15,558 bases of DNA from Nitrospiria bacterium (lineage in GTDB: Bacteria; Nitrospirota; CAKKRA01; 9FT-COMBO-42-15). Position numbers and translations under genes: made by a program. Under the pieces are notes generated by a model. It was not told the origin of the DNA. It saw nothing but the letters and a program-made list of their open reading frames with translations, and did not search any database. Below are positions 6,234-13,952 of the stretch, one piece after another. Position 1 is the first letter of the stretch, and each line of letters begins with the position of its first letter. Location: the NCBI GenBank assembly GCA_919902475.1, contig CAKKRA010000411.1, positions 1-15,558 on the forward strand, read 5' to 3'.

Positions 6234-7586
6234 CATAATCACCTGATAGTCAGAGAGGATATACGATTATTTAATAATAACAGGCCTGATGGTGCTATCA
6301 TCTTTCAAAAGCTGAAGAACCTTTCAGGAAAAGAGACATTTAATAGTATTATAGAAACATATATAGCTAATCTAAAAGGGGAGTATAAATCATTTAAAAA
6401 AATAAGCGAGGAGATAGCTCATCAGGATTTAGGTTCATTCTATCATCAATGGCTTAATATCAATCCATCAATAGATTTTGGGATTAAATCAGTAAAAAAG
6501 AGCCAAATAGATAAAAAACACAAAACAGAAATAATAGTAGAAAAAGATAATGGCGGTGTTGAGCCTGTTGATATAAAGATAGGATACAAAGACAAGACCT
6601 CTGATACTTATCAGTGGGATGCTAAGGATAATGAAAAGAAGATAGAGATTGAATCAGAAAAGGCTGTTGACTCTATTGAACTTGACCCGGAAAAGATTAC
6701 AAGCGATTCTGACAGATTTAATAACCGCCTGCCGTACAGATGGAAGGTGCTATTAGACAGGTTCAGAATAAGCTACGATTTTCAGAGCCATCAACTGGAA
6801 TTTGACATTGGCGCATCTACAACACGGATATACGATGACCATCATTTCTTTGTCTTTAACGTCTTTCATAATGAAGAGGCAGACGGCGCAAATTTTGAAT
6901 ATGGCTACAACTTTGGCGGATATAATGGAGAGGATAAGCCGCTTCATACTATTTCAACAAAGCTCATCTTTGAAAAACTGTCTGAGAAATTTGCAGCAAC
7001 AAAGGATGATGAATATATAAATGCTTTCGGCCTCTCATACCGCTATGATACATACAGGACATCTGTAGAATATGCGGATAAATTCTTAAATGGCGATTAC
7101 TCTTATTTCAAAGGCTTTATAGATTTAAGAAAGGAGATAAGGATTGCAAACAAGCACTCTATTGCAGGAAGAGCATTAATAGGCCAATCAGAAGGCGGCC
7201 TGCCTGAGCATACCAAGTTTCTCCTCGGCGGAATTCAAGGGATGAGGGGATATACAAAAGCAGATTACAAGGGAAACAACATCAGCCTGTTTTCACTGGA
7301 ATACCGCTTCCCAATTATCTACGACCATGACTTAAATCTCTTATCTTTAATAATCGTTCATGCTGCTCAGGGTGCGGTCTTTGCCGATACAGGCATGGTG
7401 TCAGACAAAAGAGATACATTTAGATTTAAGGACTACAAAACAGATATAGGCACTGGCCTGCGGTTTCATGTTGACCTGTTTGGAATATATCCCGGCATCG
7501 GCAGGATAGACTTTGCCATTCCGATTGGAGAAACAGAAAAGAGCCGCAATGTCCATGTCTATCTAAGCATCGGTCAGTCGTTTTGA
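6234..7586 (+). pseudogene. C-terminal part of the same gene: end of M1-like domain plus outer-membrane beta-barrel, separated by a TAG
   Basis: Reading on in the frame of the preceding entry gives 450 residues with no stop until TGA at 7584-7586. The first about 165 residues continue the M1-like fold: IIFQKLKNLSGKETFN and the helical DLGSFYHQWLN match the C-terminal helical part of M1 proteins, followed by a beta-rich linker. From about 6720 on, alternating hydrophobic strands form a surface-antigen/Omp85-type barrel with the typical LLGGIQGMRGY motif (7221-7253) and a final Phe (GQSF), as expected of a BAM substrate. A GTG at 6747 could start a shorter product but lacks a convincing ribosome-binding site and would drop conserved sequence. 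So the frame is best read as a gene with one nonsense codon: a young pseudogene, a sequencing error, or a readthrough protein. Confidence 0.7.
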
Positions 7587-8927
7587 TTACCCTGCCTTCT
7601 TCTCAGGGTTTAGTTCCTTAAATATCTTCCATGTCTTTAAAAGCTCTATTGCCTTCTGAAGCTGGATGTCTTCCTTCTCTGTCTTCTCGTCGCCAATAAG
7701 AGGCATTGTCTCTTCATCAATCTGCGGCGCCGGCTCTTCCTTTATAGTATCATTCTTAAGATGACGTTCTAAGTCCTTTTCCCTGAGTATCGTTTTTTCC
7801 TTTTTGCCTTCCTTTGCTGTCTTTGAAACAGGCAGTTTAATGACAATATCAGGGGCAATTCCTGTTGACTGTATTGACTTACCCTTAGGTGTATAGTACC
7901 TTGCGGTTGTAAGCCTTAGACCCGAGCCGTCAGATAGCGGAACCACTGTTTGGACAGAGCCCTTGCCAAATGTCTGCGTGCCGACAACAATGGCCTTTCC
8001 CCAATCCTGCAGAGCGCCTGCAACAATCTCTGATGCGCTGGCGCTTCCTTCATTAACCAATACAACCATAGGATAATTTTTTATTGGAGCTGTATTTCTT
8101 GAAGTAAACTCGTCCTTTTCGCCCCGTCTGTCTTTTATAAATACAACGAGCTTTCCTGATTCAAGGAACTGTTCTGAGACCTCTACTGCCATTGACAAGA
8201 GCCCGCCTGGGTTGTTTCTTAAATCCATGATAATGGATTGAACCTTTTCTGCCTCTAATTTCTTTAATGCCTTTTTCAAATCCTCGCCTGTCTGCTCCTG
8301 AAACTGGGTTACCCTTATATAGCCTATATTCCCCTCTATCATTCTATGTTTAATACTCTGAATCTTGATAATCTCCCTTACAATCACAACATCAAACGGC
8401 TCTGATACGCCTTCTCTGATAATAGTAATCGTGACTTTTGTGCCCTTCTGTCCCCGCAGCTTTCCTACTGCATCAATTAGGGTCATATCCTTTGTTGATG
8501 CATTATCAATCTTTATAATCTTGTCGCCTGCCTTGATACCTGCTTTATCTGCCGGCGTGCCCTCTATCGGCGATATTACTGCAAGCTGGTTGTCCTTGAT
8601 TCCAATCTGGATGCCAAGACCTCCGAATTCGCCTTTTGTATCTACCTGCATCTCTTTGTATACCTCTGGCGGCATAAAAGAGGTGTGAGGGTCAAGGGTG
8701 GTAAGCATCCCCTTTATTGCGCCATAAACAAGGTCTTTGGTCTTTGTCTCCTCCACATAATTCTTTTGAACAAGGGAGAGGACCTCTGCAAAGACCTTTA
8801 ACTCGTCATAGCTTTCGCCTATTGCAAATACCTTTCCGCTCTCTAATCCCCTGCCTATAAATATGCTTATTAAGGCAATAATAATTAGAAGAGCAGCAAA
8901 GCTTATACTTTTCATATTCTTTGACAT
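7587..8927 (-). CDS. ctpA: Carboxy-terminal processing protease, S41 family
   Basis: This is a serine/lysine-dyad protease of the periplasm that cuts protein C termini. The 446 residues contain an N-terminal signal or anchor helix (about 8-25) and a helical cap. A PDZ domain spans about 95-180 (GEFGGLGIQIG ... IEGTPADKAGIKAGDKII). The protease core has the nucleophile in NEGSASASEI, most likely S297, with K322 in TFGKGSVQ and Q326; the Ser-Lys-Gln spacing (25 and 4 residues) matches the CtpB-type triad. A charged C-terminal tail follows. The ATG has AAGGAG 7 bases upstream. It is the last gene of the ftsEX-envC train but has its own likely promoter. In related bacteria such proteases remove peptidoglycan hydrolases or lipoproteins, which fits the neighbours. 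Its TAA abuts the stop codon of the convergent plus-strand gene. Confidence 0.95.
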   Translation of the reverse strand: MSKNMKSISFAALLIIIALISIFIGRGLESGKVFAIGESYDELKVFAEVLSLVQKNYVEETKTKDLVYGAIKGMLTTLDPHTSFMPPEVYKEMQVDTKGEFGGLGIQIGIKDNQLAVISPIEGTPADKAGIKAGDKIIKIDNASTKDMTLIDAVGKLRGQKGTKVTITIIREGVSEPFDVVIVREIIKIQSIKHRMIEGNIGYIRVTQFQEQTGEDLKKALKKLEAEKVQSIIMDLRNNPGGLLSMAVEVSEQFLESGKLVVFIKDRRGEKDEFTSRNTAPIKNYPMVVLVNEGSASASEIVAGALQDWGKAIVVGTQTFGKGSVQTVVPLSDGSGLRLTTARYYTPKGKSIQSTGIAPDIVIKLPVSKTAKEGKKEKTILREKDLERHLKNDTIKEEPAPQIDEETMPLIGDEKTEKEDIQLQKAIELLKTWKIFKELNPEKKAG

Positions 8928-8962
8928 TACAAATCTCCTTCTGATATTTTTATTTTTTTATT

Positions 8963-8991
8963 ATTATACCTGATTATACCGCAAAATCCAA
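8963..8991 (-). promoter_or_regulatory. Likely promoter of ctpA with tandem -10 boxes
   Basis: The 76-base gap between envC and ctpA contains two perfect TATAAT hexamers on the minus strand, at 8978-8973 and 8968-8963. The downstream one has TTGGAT (8991-8986) exactly 17 bases upstream and a GG just before the -10. Initiation near 8956 would give a leader of about 30 bases. This would allow ctpA to be expressed apart from ftsEX-envC. Confidence 0.55.
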
Positions 8992-9003
8992 ATGCCAAAT
9001 TTT

Positions 9004-10200
9004 TTATCTCTTCACCAGCCACTTCATGGGGTCCTGCGGTTCTCCTTTATATCTGATTTCAAAATAAAGATTCCCTTCCCTTGATATTCCCGTATCCCCT
9101 GCCTCTGCAATTACATGGTCCTTCGCCACATAATCTCCGGATGAGACCAAAAGCCTTGAGGCATTCCCATATACCGTATAGTACCCCTCGTCATGGTCAA
9201 GTATTATTAGCATGCCGTAACCCTTGAACCAGTCCGCATATACAACCTTTCCGCTAAAAACTGCCTTTATCTTGTCGCCTTCTCTTGCCGCTATATCAAT
9301 ACCCTTGCGGATAATAAAGGTGTTAAATTTAGGGTGCTTCTGCTTTCCAAAATATCCGGCAATATTGCCATTAATCGGCCAGCGCAGTCTTCCCATCTCC
9401 TCTTTAAATCTGCCTGACAAAGAAACGGGCTCTTTGCCTTTCGCTGCGCTAAGCTGGTCAATCATCTTGCTTAATTGAGAGGCAGATTCTTCAAGTTCTT
9501 TTACAAGTTTATCATAAAGCTCTTTTTCTGTCCTGACTTCCTTTAATATAGCAACCTTTTTTTCTCTTTCTGCCTTTATCTCTTCTTCTTTATCAGTCAG
9601 ATTCCCTTTATAGTATAATATCTCTTCCTTGCCTTTTTCAAGCTCTATTTTCTTGTTATTTATCTTATTTAGACTATCCTTATAGCTGTTTATCAACTCT
9701 GCCTCTCTATCTACTATAAGTTTTATATATTTATACCTTCTCATCAGGGTTGAATAATCCTTTGATGCAAACAAAATCTGAAGATATCCCCCTGTTCTAT
9801 TCTTATAAACCACCCTTAATCTTTCTTTCAGCAGCCTGCTCTTCTTATCTATCTCCTTTTTTAGCCCGTTTATTTCAGTGTTGACAAATACTATATCCCC
9901 TTCCTTTTTCTTTAACTGATAGTCTAAAAGCCTTAATTCTTTTTTCATTATCCCCTGCTTGTAATCAATCTCCTCAATATTCCATAATATAGACCTTTCC
10001 TTTTTTGCAGCCTCTTTTGATTTCTTTCTCCGCTCCTCAATCTGAGCCTTTAGTTTTTCTAATTCCTTTTTCTCATTTTCAATCTTTTCAGTAATGCCTT
10101 CTTCTGCAGATAATGGTGGAGGGGAATAGCTGTTTAATCCTATAAAAGTAAAGATTAATATAAAAAGTATTTGCATTTTGAACAACTTAATCAACTTCAT
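9004..10200 (-). CDS. envC: EnvC-like murein hydrolase activator with degenerate LytM (M23) domain
   Basis: The protein has a hydrophobic export signal (about residues 6-25), long coiled coils (about 33-125 and 160-250) and a C-terminal LytM/M23 domain. The zinc site is lost. Where active enzymes have HxxxD the sequence has RKGID: Arg in place of the first His, with the Asp kept. Where they have HxH in HLHFEIR it has NLYFEIR, and the YxHL region reads YGNAS. EnvC-type proteins of this design activate periplasmic amidases when pulled by FtsX. ftsE and ftsX lie immediately upstream, which makes that role likely here. The frame extends to TTG at 10212, but the ATG at 10200 gives a cleaner signal peptide (MKLIKLFK) and is preferred; it lies 29 bases after ftsX. 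About 398 residues. Confidence 0.88.
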   Translation of the reverse strand: MKLIKLFKMQILFILIFTFIGLNSYSPPPLSAEEGITEKIENEKKELEKLKAQIEERRKKSKEAAKKERSILWNIEEIDYKQGIMKKELRLLDYQLKKKEGDIVFVNTEINGLKKEIDKKSRLLKERLRVVYKNRTGGYLQILFASKDYSTLMRRYKYIKLIVDREAELINSYKDSLNKINNKKIELEKGKEEILYYKGNLTDKEEEIKAEREKKVAILKEVRTEKELYDKLVKELEESASQLSKMIDQLSAAKGKEPVSLSGRFKEEMGRLRWPINGNIAGYFGKQKHPKFNTFIIRKGIDIAAREGDKIKAVFSGKVVYADWFKGYGMLIILDHDEGYYTVYGNASRLLVSSGDYVAKDHVIAEAGDTGISREGNLYFEIRYKGEPQDPMKWLVKR

Positions 10201-10218
10201 CAACCCAATCAACCAGTT
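10183..10218. repeat. Four-copy 9-bp imperfect tandem repeat across the envC start
   Basis: On the plus strand the units are CAACTTAAT, CAACTTCAT, CAACCCAAT and CAACCAGTT, end to end. On the coding strand this reads as repeated GTTGAT-type units and gives the Leu-Ile-Lys-like periodicity of the extreme N terminus (LIGLMKLIKL). It lies in the ftsX-envC junction and includes both candidate start codons, so gain or loss of a unit would shift start spacing without breaking the frame. Confidence 0.6.
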
Positions 10219-10229
10219 ATTTTAGTCTT

Positions 10230-11129
10230 TTACACCTTCAAAAACCTGCCCACTGAAACAAAACTGCCAAAAAGGCCGAGTAAGACGCCAGCTATTAATA
10301 GCACGACTATGTCCGGCCATGAAAGAAAAGCTATGGAAAATCTTCCGAACAAAAGTCCTGCATTCAAAGGAAGATTTTGCACTATTATTTGATAAATGCC
10401 AAATAGCAAAATTACAGACATGAGCGAGCCGAGAAATCCTATTGCCATTCCCTCAATCAGAAAAGGCGCCTTCACAAACCAGTCTGTAGCGCCTATAAGT
10501 TTCATTATCTCAATATCCTCTTTCCGCGCATAGACTGTCAGCTTTACTGTATTTGATACAATAAGAATAACTGCAAGGCTTATAAGGCCTCCGACTATCA
10601 TGCCTGCAATCATCAGGAAGTCCAGGAATGAGGATAGATTCTCCACCCACTCCTGTCCATACTGGACCTCCTCAATCCCCTTTATCTTTTTCAACCTGTC
10701 TACAAGGGATAGGATGCTCTTGGGATCCTGATATGCCTTTTTTAATCTGATTTCAAAATATGCTGGAAGCGGGTTTTCACCAAGTCCTTCCAAAAGGCCT
10801 GTCTGGCTTGATAAGTCCTTTCTGAACTCTGATAAAGCCTTTTCTTTTGATATGAATGCAACTGAATTTATCTCTCTCTCTGATTTTATCTTATCTTCAA
10901 TAGATATGATTTCAGCATTAGAAAGACCGTCTTTCAGATATGAGACTACCTGAATCTGCTCCTTCCATGTTGAGGTTATGTCATTTAGATTTGAAAATAT
11001 AATAAGGAAGATGCCAAAGATTAGAAATGCTATGCCTATAGTCCCGACAGTTATAGCAGCGACAAAGGTATTTCTCCTGATATTGTTCAGGGCCTCTTCA
11101 AGAAAATGGATGATATTATATAAAGCCAT
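10230..11129 (-). CDS. ftsX: Cell-division permease-like protein FtsX
   Basis: FtsX is the membrane partner of FtsE and passes ATP-driven conformational changes to periplasmic hydrolase activators at the septum. The 299 residues show the standard layout: a short cytoplasmic N terminus, TM1 (about 22-46), a large periplasmic domain (about 47-165), then TM2 (170-193), TM3 (224-250) and TM4 (272-293). The family motif ARKEDIEIMKLIGATDWFV lies between TM2 and TM3, and APFLIEG leads into TM3. The ATG follows the ftsE stop by 2 bases, and envC follows downstream. The periplasmic domain contains YFEIRLK, typical of the FtsX extracellular fold that binds the activator coiled coil. Confidence 0.96.
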   Translation of the reverse strand: MALYNIIHFLEEALNNIRRNTFVAAITVGTIGIAFLIFGIFLIIFSNLNDITSTWKEQIQVVSYLKDGLSNAEIISIEDKIKSEREINSVAFISKEKALSEFRKDLSSQTGLLEGLGENPLPAYFEIRLKKAYQDPKSILSLVDRLKKIKGIEEVQYGQEWVENLSSFLDFLMIAGMIVGGLISLAVILIVSNTVKLTVYARKEDIEIMKLIGATDWFVKAPFLIEGMAIGFLGSLMSVILLFGIYQIIVQNLPLNAGLLFGRFSIAFLSWPDIVVLLIAGVLLGLFGSFVSVGRFLKV

Positions 11130-11131
11130 TA

Positions 11132-11788
11132 TTAGTTGCTTACGATCTTCCCTTTATCTAAGGATATAATCCTCCGCTGCATCTTGCTTACAATCTCCCT
11201 GTTGTGGGTTGCGACTATTACTGTTGTGCCCCTTACATTTATATCTTTTAAAATCTCAAATATCTCCACAGACATATTATAGTCAAGATTTCCTGTGGGC
11301 TCATCTGCGATCAATATTGCCGGCTCATTGACAATAGCCCTTGCTATTGCAGCCCTCTGCTGCTCCCCGCCTGAGAGCCTGATAGGAAAGGAGTCTGACT
11401 TGTGTTCAAGTCCAACCTGCTTTAAAACAAAGTAGACCCTCCGCTTTATCTCATTGTTGGAAACGCCGCATACCTTTAGTGAAAAAGCGATATTTTCATA
11501 GATTGTCCTGCTCTGTAGGAGTTTGTAATCCTGAAAGACCACGCCAAGATTTCTTCTAAGATACGGAATCTTTGAATCCGAGAGCCTTGCGATATTTCTG
11601 CCCTGAATAAGTATCTGTCCCTCATCTGCCCGCTCTGCGCAAAAAATGAGCTTTAATAAGGTGCTCTTTCCTGCGCCGCTCGGGCCCATAACAAAGACAA
11701 AGTCGCCTTTATTTATCTCAAGGCTTATATCCCTGAGAGCAGGAAAGTTCTTGTCATAATACTTTGATACATGAAACATCTGGATCAT
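11132..11788 (-). CDS. ftsE: Cell-division ATP-binding protein FtsE
   Basis: FtsE is the cytoplasmic ABC ATPase of the FtsEX complex. The 218-residue length is typical. Walker A is GPSGAGKST (35-43), the Q-loop is VFQDYKLL (84-91), the ABC signature is LSGGEQQR (138-145), Walker B with the catalytic Glu is ILIADEP (158-164, E163) and the switch His is H195 in ATHN. The opening MIQMFHVSKYY and the VVFQDYKLL block are characteristic of FtsE rather than other small ABC ATPases. It starts with ATG 5 bases after the transketolase C-half stop and is followed by ftsX after 2 bases. Confidence 0.97.
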   Translation of the reverse strand: MIQMFHVSKYYDKNFPALRDISLEINKGDFVFVMGPSGAGKSTLLKLIFCAERADEGQILIQGRNIARLSDSKIPYLRRNLGVVFQDYKLLQSRTIYENIAFSLKVCGVSNNEIKRRVYFVLKQVGLEHKSDSFPIRLSGGEQQRAAIARAIVNEPAILIADEPTGNLDYNMSVEIFEILKDINVRGTTVIVATHNREIVSKMQRRIISLDKGKIVSN

Positions 11789-11793
11789 GAGTA

Positions 11794-12732
11794 TTATTTT
11801 CTCTTTATTACTTCCATGGCTGCCTTTTTAATATCCTCTGCAGTAAGGCAAAAATATTTAAGAAGCTCCTCTGGCTTTCCAGATGTGCCGAATCTGTCCT
11901 GAATGCCGACTCTCATCATTGGCACAGGCAGATTCTCTACTAAAGCCTCTGCAACAGCGCTGCCAAGGCCGCCGATTACAGAGTGCTCTTCTGCTGTAAT
12001 AATTGCCCTGCTCGCTTCTGCAGCCTTAAGTATTGCCTCTTTATCAATAGGCTTTATTGTAGACATATTTATCACGCCTGCATCAATGCCCTCTTTTTTC
12101 ATTTCCTCTGCTGCCTGTAAAGAAAAATAGACCATGATGCCCGCAGCAATTATATTAACATCCTTGCCAATATGATGAACAACCGCCTTTCCAATCTTAA
12201 ATTGATAATCCTTGCCATAGATTACCGGGGTCTTGTTTCTGCCTGCCCTTACATACACAGGGCCTCTATAATCATAAACTACATTAATCACCTGACGCAT
12301 CTCCTCAGCGTCAGCAGGAATAATTACTGTCATATTCGGCAGAACCCGCATTAAGGCAATATCCTCTACTGACTGATGGGATGCGCCATCCTCGCCTACT
12401 GTTATACCGCCGTGGCTCGCTACAAGCTTTACATTGGAAAAAGGATAGCACACAGACTGCCTTATCTGCTCCCATGCCCTTCCGCTTTCAAAAACTGCAA
12501 AGGTGCTTGCAAACGGCACCTTGCCGCTGATAGCAAGCCCAACTGCAGTGCCTACCAAATCCTGTTCAGAGATCCCCATATTAAAAAATCTCTCTGGAAA
12601 TTTTTTTGCAAACTTTCCTGTCTTTGTAGAGCCTGACAAATCCGCATCAAGAACAACAACATCTTGATGCGCTGTTCCAAGCTCTGTCAGGGCATTGCCA
12701 TAGGCATCCCTTGTTGCAATCATCTCAACCAT
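11794..12732 (-). CDS. Transketolase, C-terminal subunit (pyrimidine-binding and C-terminal domains)
   Basis: This is the second half of a split transketolase, which moves two-carbon ketol units between sugar phosphates in the non-oxidative pentose phosphate pathway. The 312 residues hold the pyrimidine-binding domain (about 1-165) with the conserved GISEQDLVGTAVGLA (53-67), where E56 matches the Glu that activates the thiamine diphosphate ring. FASTFAVFE and SHGGITVGEDGASHQ follow. The C-terminal domain (about 185-310) contains ITAEEHSVIGGLGSAVAE and RFGTSGKPEELL. The ATG is 5 bases after the N-half stop. The two polypeptides must assemble to form the active site, as in archaea and many anaerobic bacteria. 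Confidence 0.93.
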   Translation of the reverse strand: MVEMIATRDAYGNALTELGTAHQDVVVLDADLSGSTKTGKFAKKFPERFFNMGISEQDLVGTAVGLAISGKVPFASTFAVFESGRAWEQIRQSVCYPFSNVKLVASHGGITVGEDGASHQSVEDIALMRVLPNMTVIIPADAEEMRQVINVVYDYRGPVYVRAGRNKTPVIYGKDYQFKIGKAVVHHIGKDVNIIAAGIMVYFSLQAAEEMKKEGIDAGVINMSTIKPIDKEAILKAAEASRAIITAEEHSVIGGLGSAVAEALVENLPVPMMRVGIQDRFGTSGKPEELLKYFCLTAEDIKKAAMEVIKRK

Positions 12733-12737
12733 TTACT

Positions 12738-13583
12738 TTAAGCCTCCAGTTCCTTAAGGGCTATCTCCAATTCCTCTTTTGTAGGCGCAATGCCGTGATA
12801 TTCAACCTTTCCTTCAAAAATGGAAACACCCTTTCCTTTTATTGTATGCGCAATAATCATAGTCGGCTTGCCTTTTACCTTTTCTGCCTCATTCAGGGCT
12901 GAAAGGATCTTGGCTATGTCATGGCCGTCTGTCTCAATCACATTCCATCCAAATGCCTCCCACTTATCAACAACAGGCTCAATAGACATAATCTCCTCAA
13001 CAGTGCCGTCAATCTGTAGCCTGTTCCTGTCTATTATTGCGCAAAGATTATCCAATTTATAATGCGCAGCAGTCATTGCTGCCTCCCAAACCTGTCCCTC
13101 CTGAGTCTCGCCGTCACCGAGAAGCACATAGACCCGGAATAGAGCTTTATCAAGCTTGCCTGAAAGGGCAACACCATTTGCAATGGAAAGCCCCTGTCCA
13201 AGCGAGCCTGTAGAAATCTCTACACATGGAAGCGCCTTGCAGTCCGGATGCCCCTGAAGCCTGCTGCTGAGCCTTCTTAATGTCATGAGCTCTGATTTAT
13301 CAAAATATCCGCACTCTGCCAAGACTGTATAAAGAAGCGGCGCCGCATGTCCCTTTGACAATATAAATCTGTCCCTCTCTTCCCACTTAGGATTTTTGGG
13401 ATCATGTTTCATCTTGGCAAAATAAAGGGCTGTAACAATATCTGCTGCAGAAAGCGAGCCGCCTGTATGGCCTGAACCAGCGTTGGTGAGCATCCTTAAT
13501 AGATTTATCCTGATTCTTCTTGCAATATCCTTTAATTCATTAATATCTGTCTTTGCGCCTTCCGTCTCTTTTACTGTCTCCAC
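12738..13583 (-). CDS. Transketolase, N-terminal subunit (diphosphate-binding domain)
   Basis: This subunit binds the diphosphate of thiamine diphosphate through Mg. Its 281 residues match the TPP-binding half of transketolase: GSGHTGGSLSAADIVTALYF (37-56, with the substrate-channel His in SGHTGG), ILSKGHAAP (74-82), STGSLGQGLSIANG (124-137), and the TPP motif GDG (156-158) to N187 (LLGDGETQEGQVWEA ... IDRNRLQIDG). The start is GTG at 13583: a TAG is directly in frame before it, and AGGAGG lies 9 bases upstream. The C-terminal half is encoded 5 bases downstream, so both subunits should be made together. Confidence 0.94.
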   Translation of the reverse strand: METVKETEGAKTDINELKDIARRIRINLLRMLTNAGSGHTGGSLSAADIVTALYFAKMKHDPKNPKWEERDRFILSKGHAAPLLYTVLAECGYFDKSELMTLRRLSSRLQGHPDCKALPCVEISTGSLGQGLSIANGVALSGKLDKALFRVYVLLGDGETQEGQVWEAAMTAAHYKLDNLCAIIDRNRLQIDGTVEEIMSIEPVVDKWEAFGWNVIETDGHDIAKILSALNEAEKVKGKPTMIIAHTIKGKGVSIFEGKVEYHGIAPTKEELEIALKELEA

Positions 13584-13592
13584 CTAAGCATT

Positions 13593-13598
13593 CCTCCT
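13593..13598 (-). promoter_or_regulatory. Ribosome-binding site that supports the GTG start of the transketolase N half
   Basis: AGGAGG on the minus strand lies 9 bases before GTG (13583). An out-of-frame ATG occurs between them but opens only a frame-shifted read. The in-frame TAG just before the GTG leaves no upstream alternative. Confidence 0.65.
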
Positions 13599-13599
13599 A

Positions 13600-13950
13600 C
13601 TATTTATTTTCCTTATCATCCTTGCCAAGAAAATCCAATATCACCTCATCAAGGCTCTTTTTAGAAATAACATCATCACCGAATTTCTCATCACTTTTTT
13701 TCTTTTTAAGCCCGCCTGAGATAACCTCCCTCATCATCTGCTTATGCTGCTCATTCATTAAATCCTTTACAACATCCGGCAAGCAATCTGCTTTTAAGAT
13801 ATCTGCATAGCTTGTTTTCTTTGTTGCAATGATTGCACCCTTGACAAAACAGTGGGTTACAATAAATGGATTCTTTAGCCCGCTGTCCTCTGTCTGGACA
13901 TGATAGGTTACACCATCGTGTGTTACATCAGTATTAAGCCCTGTTATCAT
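13600..13950 (-). CDS. Conserved-looking hypothetical protein, 116 residues
   Basis: I cannot assign a function. The N-terminal 60 residues look like a compact beta-rich unit (GLNTDVTHDGVTYHVQTED, NPFIVTHCFVKGAIIATKK), reading like strand-turn-strand pairs around HVQTED and THCF. This is followed by a helical stretch (SYADILKADCLPDVVKDLMNE) and a basic linker with KKKK (about 82-85). The acidic/helical tail ends at TAG. There is no signal peptide or membrane helix, so it is probably cytoplasmic. The ATG is 2 bases after the stop of the cyclic-nucleotide-binding protein, and the stop is 16 bases before the transketolase N-half start, so it is an internal operon gene. A link to the neighbouring regulatory domain protein is only a guess from position. 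Confidence 0.75.
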   Translation of the reverse strand: MITGLNTDVTHDGVTYHVQTEDSGLKNPFIVTHCFVKGAIIATKKTSYADILKADCLPDVVKDLMNEQHKQMMREVISGGLKKKKSDEKFGDDVISKKSLDEVILDFLGKDDKENK

Positions 13951-13952
13951 CT

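Noticed and set aside
6747..7586. A separate barrel gene starting at GTG 6747
   Set aside because: The frame is open and protein-like for 171 codons upstream, back to the TAG, and the GTG lacks a properly spaced ribosome-binding site. It is better treated as the distal part of one gene.
9004..10200. Active M23 endopeptidase
   Set aside because: Three of the four zinc-site residues are replaced (Arg, Asn, Tyr where His is needed); only the Asp remains.
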